A DNA stretch of 6,082 bases, from positions 1-6,082 of the forward strand of contig DXYS01000072.1 in NCBI GenBank assembly GCA_019415705.1, given 5' to 3'. Below are positions 1 through 5,697 of this stretch, piece by piece. The notes beneath the pieces were generated by a model. The model ran no database searches and was not told where the DNA came from. It was given only the letters and a program-made list of their open reading frames with translations. Made by a program: the position numbers and the translations under genes. This DNA comes from Bacteroidales bacterium (lineage in GTDB: Bacteria > Bacteroidota > Bacteroidia > Bacteroidales > Muribaculaceae). Every line of letters begins with the position of its first letter. Position 1 is the first letter of the stretch.

Positions 1-461
1 GGCTCGAGGCAGACTCCCGCCGTTGGGTCATGCCGATCGTCTATGCGTGCATGTCGATGTCAAAGAGCAAGACCGGCGCCCTGATAGTCATCGAGCAGTC
101 AATACCGCTCGACAACTATGAGAAAACCGGCGACATGATTGACGCCAACATCAACACGCGCCTCATCGAGAATATTTTCTTCAAAAACTCGCCGTTGCAC
201 GACGGCGCGATGATTATAGCCCACGACCGCATCAAATCGGCGGGATGTATCCTGCCCGTAAGCCATGACAGCGACGTGCCGCGCTCGCTCGGCCTGCGCC
301 ACCGCTCGGCTTTAGGCATCGCTCAAGCAACAGACGCCGTGGCAATCGTTGTCTCCGAAGAGACCGGCAATATCTCGCTCGCACACCGCGGACGTCTGTC
401 GACCCGTCTGACAAGCACAGAGCTCGAACATCAGCTCTCTGCGCTTGCAACCGCCCCCTGA
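1..461 (+). CDS. dacA: Diadenylate cyclase (CdaA/DacA, DisA_N domain), 5'-truncated by window edge
   Basis: The protein is expected to condense two ATP into cyclic di-AMP, a cytosolic second messenger. The reading frame is open from base 3 with no start before the window edge, so the ATG at 30 is internal; about 152 C-terminal residues are visible, roughly the DisA_N domain. Membrane helices that normally precede it in CdaA would lie upstream, unseen. Family hallmarks seen in order are SKTGALIVIE, an NSPLHDGAMII stretch with the catalytic DGA at 201-209, LGLRHRSALG with the ATP-binding RHR at 297-305, and VVSEETGNISLAHRG. The residue before RHR is Leu where the Firmicutes enzymes I recall have Thr (GTRHR). 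The C-terminus is short, ending LSALATAP, without the DNA-binding part of DisA. A terminator follows 32 bp after the stop. Family assignment is firm; the symbol dacA (synonym cdaA) is by homology of motifs only. Confidence 0.95.
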   Translation, partial: LEADSRRWVMPIVYACMSMSKSKTGALIVIEQSIPLDNYEKTGDMIDANINTRLIENIFFKNSPLHDGAMIIAHDRIKSAGCILPVSHDSDVPRSLGLRHRSALGIAQATDAVAIVVSEETGNISLAHRGRLSTRLTSTELEHQLSALATAP

Positions 462-493
462 CAGAGCACTTTTGCCGAAATTTAATCACATAT

Positions 494-526
494 TAAGCCC
501 CGTGTTAACCGCCGGGGCTTATTTTT
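494..526 (+). terminator. Rho-independent terminator after dacA
   Basis: A perfect 9-bp stem pairs TAAGCCCCG (494-502) with CGGGGCTTA (513-521) around a 10-nt loop and is followed at once by five T (522-526). It sits 32 bp after the cyclase stop on the same strand and should end that transcript. Confidence 0.85.
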
Positions 527-527
527 G
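520..527 (+). promoter_or_regulatory. Candidate Bacteroidetes -7 promoter element for the lyase gene
   Basis: TATTTTTG matches the Bacteroidetes -7 consensus TAnnTTTG at all fixed positions. It begins in the last bases of the dacA terminator stem and runs through the T-tract. A start a few bases downstream, near 533-536, would leave an untranslated leader of about 22-25 nt before the ATG at 558. No TTTG (-33 element) occurs at the expected distance upstream, because that interval is the terminator stem, so the match could be a by-product of the T-tract. Confidence 0.35.
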
Positions 528-557
528 TGCAAAAATTCTTACCAATCATCTTCACAC

Positions 558-3500
558 ATGAAAAAAGCCTTGTTAATACAGGTGCTTTTCGCCGCAATGC
601 TGCCCGGCATGACCGCCGCTGCCGGTAATGACGAAAAGCCCTACTGGAACTACCGTACACATCTTATGCCTCTGCGTCTGCCGCCGGCTCCAGCCGGCAT
701 AGAGCCGACCTACATCGACGCCGACAAGGACGGACGTCCCGACGCTATTATGACAATGACCGCCGGCAACATACCCGTGCTCTGGTTAGACGACGACGGT
801 GACATGCGTCCCGGCGACACCGAGGGCGACATGGACAACGACTGCCTGCTCATCGACCGCAACCGCGACGGAGAGTTCGGCTCATGGGGCGACCTTATCA
901 TCGACTGGGTCGACGAGGACGGCGACGGCAAAGCCGACATGCAGATTATCGTCGAGTATAAAGACAAAGATAATCCCGGCGGAGCCCATTATATGATTAT
1001 CCGCGACCTTGACCGAGACAATATTTTCAATTATATCAATTATAACGACTTCTCGCTGCGCTGCTGGGACCACGTCGGCCTGTCTGATTTCTACGAGGAT
1101 TATGCCGGACAGACCATGTTCATGAAGATGCACGCTCCGACAACATCTCAGGCCGATCTGAGCGTCAACTGGGAGAATCCTTTCCTGTTCTATGACCCCG
1201 ACAATGACGGTCTGACCGAGATGGCTATCCGTGTCGTCGACTCGCCGCGCCGCAACCGCGAGGACAGCCTCGCCGGCTACACCGGGCCGCAGTACTCGGG
1301 CCGCGCCGACTGGATTTCGTATGCCGTAGACCTTGACAACGACAACCGCACGGGCAACGAGTTTGACTTTGACATCACACTCGGCTTCCAAGGTCCCGGC
1401 TTTGACTACTCAGACTGCCGCCACGAGGTCCGCAACCTCAGGGGCAATCCGGCCCATGACAAATATTTCCTCGATTCGCGCTACCGTCAAATGACTCATC
1501 TCGTCTATGCCGACCACAATCAGGCTCCGCGCAAGATATTCGGCGAGGGCAAATGGACCCGCGTCAACTTCGTCTATGACGAGGACGACGACAACGGCCG
1601 CTGGGAGCGCGTCGAGTTTTACGAGCCGCGAGATCCGTTTAAATCGGGATGGAAAAACGGCGGAGTCGACAACCACAAGCAGAGCGACGCCTCAGGCGAC
1701 CGCGGCGAGTGGGATATGGACAACTCGGGCAAAGGACGCCTCTATCTGAGTCGTTTCGACGGTCGTCTGCATCTTGCAGGAGCCGAGAGCGGCGTGTGGC
1801 GCATAGACCAGAACGCACAATACTACGAGGGCTGGGACCGCATGTGGATGGGTCAGGATTTCTATCCCAAATCATTTGCCACGGTCAGCTACGCCGACCG
1901 CGACGGCAACGGCTTTATCGACTTCATCAGCTACGACCTCGACGGCGACAAGGTCTACGAAGACAGCGTCTCGTTTGCCGACCTCGGCATCGATGACCGT
2001 TGCGAGCCCATCGACATCTCCGGCTACAGCTACAAAGACTGGCAGACACTGTCAAAACGCATGTCAGACGGCATTTGGAAACGCGCGCAGAAAGCATGCG
2101 AGATTGCCCGCCAGTATGGCCTCAATCCCGACTGGTATGCCAAATGGATGACTGCCCGCAGCGACCGCGAGCGCTACAACTCGGGCTACTGGCTCGCCTT
2201 CTATATCTATAAAGACCTCGAGCACCTGTTCAAGTCACGCGGTGACAACGAGGCCGTGGCCGATCTGCGCCGCGCTTATTACGGCGGCGACTGGTCTAAG
2301 ATAGCCACACGCGGCGAGCAGGGTTTCTACTTCTTCTCGCCCGAGGATATCACTACCATCAAGACTGTCGCACGCACTCCGCGCGGCAAAAAAGTCATCG
2401 CCGAGCTCAAAAAAGCCATCAGCGAGCGCCGTCGTCACGAACTCAAGCTCAAAGACGAGCCGGGCGGCCACTTCCATGACTATTTCTGCCCGGTCCACAA
2501 CCTGCTGTTTACTTTCGACTGGGACTCGCCCAAAGCACACCTCTGCACCGCCTGCGGCAAACGTTGGAGCGGCAACGCCCGCTACGACCACGCGTGGGTA
2601 CATCAGGTACACTCGCGCAACAAAGACTATCTCTACAACTGCATGTATGTCTACCTCGCCACGGGCGACCGCCGTTACGCCGACTACATCCGCGAGATGT
2701 TCCTCGACTACGCATCGCTCTATGACGGATGGTTTGAGCACAACTCGGGCTTCGTAGCCACCGACCAGCACAGCGGCAAGGCCTTTGCCCAGAGTCTCGA
2801 CGAGGCCAACTGGGCCACAAAAATCGCCATGGCCTACACCGCCGTGCGCCCGCTGCTGACTGCCGCCGAACGCGACTCCATCGAGCGCGGCTATCTGCGT
2901 CCGGCCTTAGGTCTGCTGCAACGCCGTCCCGCCGGCGCCAACTGGCAGATGTGGCACAACAGCGGCATGGTGGCGCTTGCCATCGCCTTGGAGGACGACA
3001 AGGCGATAGACATCGCCCTAAATGACCGCGAACGCGGCTATCACGCCCTCAACAAAAAGCACAAAAATGCCGACGGCTGGATTAACGAGGGCTCGCCCCA
3101 CTACCACTACTATCCGCTCGAGGCCCTGATATTCACCGCCAACGCCGTGCGCTGCCGCGGCATAAACCTATTTGATACAGACCTCCACGACATGTTTGTC
3201 ATGCCTATACGCGGCACCTACCCCGACCTGTCGTTCCCGGCACACAGCGACGGCTGGTACGGAGCCAACCTGCTGTCGCAGACCGCATTGTATGAAATAG
3301 CAGACGCACGCTACAACGACGCCACTCTCGGCGACGCCCTACAGCTCTGCTACGGAGGCAAAAAGCGCCTCGACCCCGAGTCGCTGCTTAATCCGCGCGA
3401 GACCAAGGCCGTAAAATCAGGTAAATATCTGCAGAAAGGCTTCTCGTTCCCGCAGTCTGGTTTCTGCCTGCTGCGCAGCGGCGAACGCACTGTCGTGCTG

Positions 3501-4196
3501 AAATTCGGAGGCGAAGGCATCGGCCACGGCCATCCCGACAAACTGTCGCTGACCATCCACGACGGCGAGCGCGAACTCATCTCAGACTTCGGCACATCGG
3601 GCTACAGCACACCCGACTACCTGCAGTGGTACAAGCGCACCCTGTCACACAACACCGTCACCGTCGACGGACGCGACCAGCGCCGCAGCGTCGGCCGTCT
3701 GCTCAGTTTCAATCCGCGCGAAGACGGAGGCTCGGCCGAGATGCAGACACTCACTGCTTATCCCGGTGTCGACATGCGCCGCAGCATCGATCTCAGCGGT
3801 CGTCAGATGAAAGACCGCTTCACATGCACCTCCGACAGCGAGCATGTCTATGAATATGTGCTCATCTTCAACGACCGTCCCGTCATAGCCGGCGACACAC
3901 ACGAGGTCAAAGACTGGAGCAAGGAAGCGCCTTACTGCCGCATCTTTGACCCCGTCGGACATCAGTTTGTCAACGGCATGACCCTCACCACCCCCGACAT
4001 CAACGTCACGCTCTCGGTCGGCGACGGCGAGGTGACAGACATGATAGTCGGACATGCGGCCGGTGTGCCGTCAAACCCGACAGTCAAAGACGGAGCGGCC
4101 GCCGGAGATGTCGCCGCCAAAGACTGCTATCCGATGATACTCCGCGTGCGCGGCCGCAATCTCGACGTCAAGGCCGACTGGGAGATGCGCCGATAG
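558..4196 (+). CDS. Exported heparinase II/III-family polysaccharide lyase with Asp-rich calcium-loop-like N-terminal region
   Basis: The 1212-residue product probably cleaves an acidic polysaccharide by beta-elimination outside the cytoplasm; the substrate cannot be read from sequence. Start 558 is chosen because it begins a signal peptide (MKKALLIQVLFAAMLPG, probable cleavage near A22); a TTG frame extension from 525 would bury it. No lipobox Cys or type IX sorting tail is seen, so a soluble periplasmic protein is likely. Residues 50-470 hold at least ten DxDxDG-like loops (from 54, 78, 91, 100, 119, 150, 213, 258, 341, 386, 447), most followed by a short beta-strand-like run. CPVH (644-647) and CTAC (663-666) form a zinc-ribbon-like pair. 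About 680-930 resembles the alpha/alpha toroid, with NWQMWHN (795-801) and EGSPHYHYYP (844-853) as likely active-site segments. The beta-sandwich heparinase II/III domain follows, with GHGHPDK (989-995) and LSHNTVTVDG (1029-1038). The convergent neighbour is ompA-like; no SusCD is near. Confidence 0.88.
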   Translation: MKKALLIQVLFAAMLPGMTAAAGNDEKPYWNYRTHLMPLRLPPAPAGIEPTYIDADKDGRPDAIMTMTAGNIPVLWLDDDGDMRPGDTEGDMDNDCLLIDRNRDGEFGSWGDLIIDWVDEDGDGKADMQIIVEYKDKDNPGGAHYMIIRDLDRDNIFNYINYNDFSLRCWDHVGLSDFYEDYAGQTMFMKMHAPTTSQADLSVNWENPFLFYDPDNDGLTEMAIRVVDSPRRNREDSLAGYTGPQYSGRADWISYAVDLDNDNRTGNEFDFDITLGFQGPGFDYSDCRHEVRNLRGNPAHDKYFLDSRYRQMTHLVYADHNQAPRKIFGEGKWTRVNFVYDEDDDNGRWERVEFYEPRDPFKSGWKNGGVDNHKQSDASGDRGEWDMDNSGKGRLYLSRFDGRLHLAGAESGVWRIDQNAQYYEGWDRMWMGQDFYPKSFATVSYADRDGNGFIDFISYDLDGDKVYEDSVSFADLGIDDRCEPIDISGYSYKDWQTLSKRMSDGIWKRAQKACEIARQYGLNPDWYAKWMTARSDRERYNSGYWLAFYIYKDLEHLFKSRGDNEAVADLRRAYYGGDWSKIATRGEQGFYFFSPEDITTIKTVARTPRGKKVIAELKKAISERRRHELKLKDEPGGHFHDYFCPVHNLLFTFDWDSPKAHLCTACGKRWSGNARYDHAWVHQVHSRNKDYLYNCMYVYLATGDRRYADYIREMFLDYASLYDGWFEHNSGFVATDQHSGKAFAQSLDEANWATKIAMAYTAVRPLLTAAERDSIERGYLRPALGLLQRRPAGANWQMWHNSGMVALAIALEDDKAIDIALNDRERGYHALNKKHKNADGWINEGSPHYHYYPLEALIFTANAVRCRGINLFDTDLHDMFVMPIRGTYPDLSFPAHSDGWYGANLLSQTALYEIADARYNDATLGDALQLCYGGKKRLDPESLLNPRETKAVKSGKYLQKGFSFPQSGFCLLRSGERTVVLKFGGEGIGHGHPDKLSLTIHDGERELISDFGTSGYSTPDYLQWYKRTLSHNTVTVDGRDQRRSVGRLLSFNPREDGGSAEMQTLTAYPGVDMRRSIDLSGRQMKDRFTCTSDSEHVYEYVLIFNDRPVIAGDTHEVKDWSKEAPYCRIFDPVGHQFVNGMTLTTPDINVTLSVGDGEVTDMIVGHAAGVPSNPTVKDGAAAGDVAAKDCYPMILRVRGRNLDVKADWEMRR

Positions 4197-4198
4197 AC

Positions 4199-4223
4199 AA
4201 AAAAGCCGGCAAGCTCGCCGGCT
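4199..4223 (-). terminator. Rho-independent terminator for the ompA-like gene
   Basis: AGCCGGC (4204-4210) pairs with GCCGGCT (4217-4223) around a 6-nt loop. Read on the minus strand the hairpin is followed by six T (4204-4199), the intrinsic-terminator layout. On the plus strand the hairpin is followed by AACACCG without a T-tract, so it serves the ompA-like transcript far better than the lyase transcript. It begins only a few bases after the lyase stop codon at 4194-4196. Confidence 0.75.
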
Positions 4224-4242
4224 AACACCGCCATAAAATCCA

Positions 4243-4275
4243 ACGGGCCCGCCGGCATCACGCCTGCGGGCCCGT
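4243..4275. terminator. Strong GC hairpin between convergent genes, possible second terminator
   Basis: ACGGGCCCGC (4243-4252) pairs perfectly with GCGGGCCCGT (4266-4275). Inside, GGC (4254-4256) can pair with GCC (4262-4264) across one mismatch, giving an interrupted 13-bp stem with a 5-nt loop. Neither side has a clean T-tract; the minus strand has a loose TTGGATTTTA after it. It could stall polymerase from either side, protect a 3' end, or act with the hairpin at 4204-4223. The hairpin is plain in the sequence; its job is inferred. Confidence 0.5.
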
Positions 4276-4307
4276 CTGACAGTTATGGGTAGAGAAAAGA
4301 GTTTCGT

Positions 4308-5513
4308 TTATTTGTCAACCGAGAAGATTACGATACGATTCCAGTTGTTGACATCGTAGGGCTGTACGTTAGAGCCTTCGGGCTGGATTGACAGACGGTC
4401 GGGGTTGATGCCGTATTTGTCGACAAGGACTTTCTGAACGGCTTCGGCACGACGTTTAGACAGACCCATGTTGTACTCGCTTGTACCGGTATCTTTGTCG
4501 GCATAGCCCTGAATTGCGACTTTCTGGTCGGGATTGGCTTTCATCCACTCGGCGATGTTGTAGACATTGACCATCTCCTGATCGCTGATGCGTGCCGAGT
4601 TAAGCGTGAATCTTACAGTTGCCATAAGAGGAGCGGCCTCTACAACCGGTGCGGCAGGCTGTACCTCGGGACAAGGCAGCTGAGCCTCGGCGGCTGCGAG
4701 AGCGGCGGCAGTTGTGGCGAGAGCGCCGCGCAGGTCATTGACCTGATTGTTGAGATTGCTGATATAGCCCAGATAGTCACAGGGATTGTATGTCTTGAAG
4801 TCGTCTCCGCCGATTTTGAAAATCAGACCGCCGACGGCGCTGACATTGATGTCGATAGGATAGCCGTAAGCCTGATTGTTGAAGTTATCTCCGTAGAACT
4901 GTGCGCGACCCTCTACGAAAAAGTCGACATATTTGCACAGACGGAGATTAAGCTGGATACCGCCTGAGACGGGGAGTGTCCAAGAGTTGCCTTTGGGCTT
5001 GCCGTCGCGGCCGACGATGTTGCCGTCGCGGTTAAAGTCCCATACAAATGTACCGCCGAGACCGACGAAAGGAACAATCGAGAATACGCGGTCAGTCTTG
5101 ACACCGCCGAGTGAGTTGAACATATCCCACATGAAGTCTACGTTGGCGTTGACGTATTTAGCTTTGCGGAATGTGCCGCTGTCCCAGTGAATAGGGCCAC
5201 CGAGGAAGCTGCCGCGCCATCCTAAATACGGCGAAATCCATTTGCCGAATGCAAAGTTATAGGCCACCGAGATATGACGTTTGGCATGACCTTGGTCAAG
5301 CGATTTCTCGATGTAAGGAACGTTGATGCCGGCACCTACCTGAATAAACCAGTTGTCACGGCTTGTCGAATAGTAATGAGTTTTGCAGGGCACCTCGGTG
5401 ACGGTTGCGACTTCTTCTTCGACAACTACAGTCTCGTCCTGTGCGTTAGCTGTAACTCCTGATAAAAGCATTGCGCTGCATGCAGCGAAAGACCAAAGCA
5501 CATTCTTTTTCAT
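4308..5513 (-). CDS. OmpA-family outer membrane protein (beta-barrel plus peptidoglycan-binding domain)
   Basis: This 401-residue protein should sit in the outer membrane and tie it to peptidoglycan. The ATG at 5513 opens a signal peptide (MKKNVLWSFAACSAMLLSG, probable cleavage after ANA at residue 24), followed by an acidic stretch (27-40). Residues 46-237 alternate hydrophobic and polar positions with many aromatics and glycines, as in an OmpA-type barrel. NPCDYLG (243-249) starts an Ala-rich coiled-coil-like linker to about 280, then a Pro/Ala hinge. Residues 297-401 are the OmpA C-terminal domain: ATVRFTLNSA, GYADKDTG (336-343), YNMGLSKRRAEAV (347-359) and a final NRIVIF. D339 and R355 are the probable diaminopimelate-contacting residues. 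Four Cys are in the mature protein (43, 193, 245, 281). The leader is A-rich without a Shine-Dalgarno, usual for Bacteroidetes. Two hairpins lie downstream. The family is clear; which paralogue it is remains open. Confidence 0.95.
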   Translation of the reverse strand: MKKNVLWSFAACSAMLLSGVTANAQDETVVVEEEVATVTEVPCKTHYYSTSRDNWFIQVGAGINVPYIEKSLDQGHAKRHISVAYNFAFGKWISPYLGWRGSFLGGPIHWDSGTFRKAKYVNANVDFMWDMFNSLGGVKTDRVFSIVPFVGLGGTFVWDFNRDGNIVGRDGKPKGNSWTLPVSGGIQLNLRLCKYVDFFVEGRAQFYGDNFNNQAYGYPIDINVSAVGGLIFKIGGDDFKTYNPCDYLGYISNLNNQVNDLRGALATTAAALAAAEAQLPCPEVQPAAPVVEAAPLMATVRFTLNSARISDQEMVNVYNIAEWMKANPDQKVAIQGYADKDTGTSEYNMGLSKRRAEAVQKVLVDKYGINPDRLSIQPEGSNVQPYDVNNWNRIVIFSVDK

Positions 5514-5530
5514 TTCTCTGAAATTTTTGT

Positions 5531-5574
5531 TAAACTTATAATTTACGTGTTATTTTATCTCATAAACAAAGTGA
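5531..5574 (-). promoter_or_regulatory. Probable ompA promoter region
   Basis: The spacer upstream of the ompA-like start is AT-rich and holds, on the minus strand, several partial matches to the Bacteroidetes promoter. TTTG at 5570-5567 (possible -33) lies 21 bp before TAAATTAT at 5545-5538 (weak -7). TAAGTTTA at 5538-5531 matches TAnnTTTG except its last base but would leave a leader of only about a dozen bases. TCACTTTG at 5574-5567 also differs from the consensus by one base and would give a leader near 45-50 nt. I cannot choose between them; that a promoter is here is likely because the gene upstream ends 177 bp away. Confidence 0.4.
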
Positions 5575-5575
5575 T

Positions 5576-5697
5576 GTGTTGAAACGCCTGAGAGGTCAGA
5601 GCACGTTTTTTAATCACTCTTATGAATTAGTAACACATGGGTTATGCCATTGTTCATTCAGTTGCGGCAGTTTTTTACAATCTGATTGTTTCAACAC
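5576..5697. repeat. 10-bp inverted repeat flanking a 102-bp spacer
   Basis: GTGTTGAAAC (5576-5585) and its exact reverse complement GTTTCAACAC (5688-5697) bracket most of the spacer between the unknown gene and ompA. The right arm contains the stop codon of the unknown gene (5691-5693 on the minus strand) and overlaps an 11-bp palindrome CAATCTGATTG (5678-5688) by one base. The left arm lies just upstream of the candidate ompA promoter elements. The enclosed bases contain two T6 runs (5606-5611, 5671-5676) but no gene or RNA I recognise. The arms could be regulator half-sites, or chance. Confidence 0.45.

Noticed and set aside
525..557. Upstream TTG start extending the lyase frame by 11 residues
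   Set aside because: It starts inside the terminator T-tract and would put polar residues in front of an otherwise standard signal peptide beginning at the ATG at 558.
882..1391. Long minus-strand open frame (169 codons) opposite the lyase gene
   Set aside because: It is rich in Val and Ile because GAC/GAT codons of the Asp-rich repeats read as GTC/ATC on the other strand; it has no recognisable domain.
717..1952. Tandem DNA repeats within the Asp-rich region
   Set aside because: The likeness is at protein motif level; spacing and codons vary and no DNA-level repeat unit is visible.
2235..2771. Minus-strand open frame of 178 codons opposite the lyase gene
   Set aside because: The plus strand here encodes the zinc-ribbon-like motif and the start of the toroid in an uninterrupted frame; the antisense product is low-complexity Val/Ala with no motif.
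3645..4055. Minus-strand open frame of 136 codons over the lyase beta-sandwich region
   Set aside because: Same antisense artefact of GC-rich, Asp-rich coding sequence; the sense frame carries the conserved HNTV segment.
5586..5687. Small RNA or terminator in the ompA upstream spacer
   Set aside because: Two T6 runs exist on the plus strand, but the stems before them (CTGA/TCAG and TGCC/GGCA) are only 4 bp; no promoter or clear fold supports an RNA gene.
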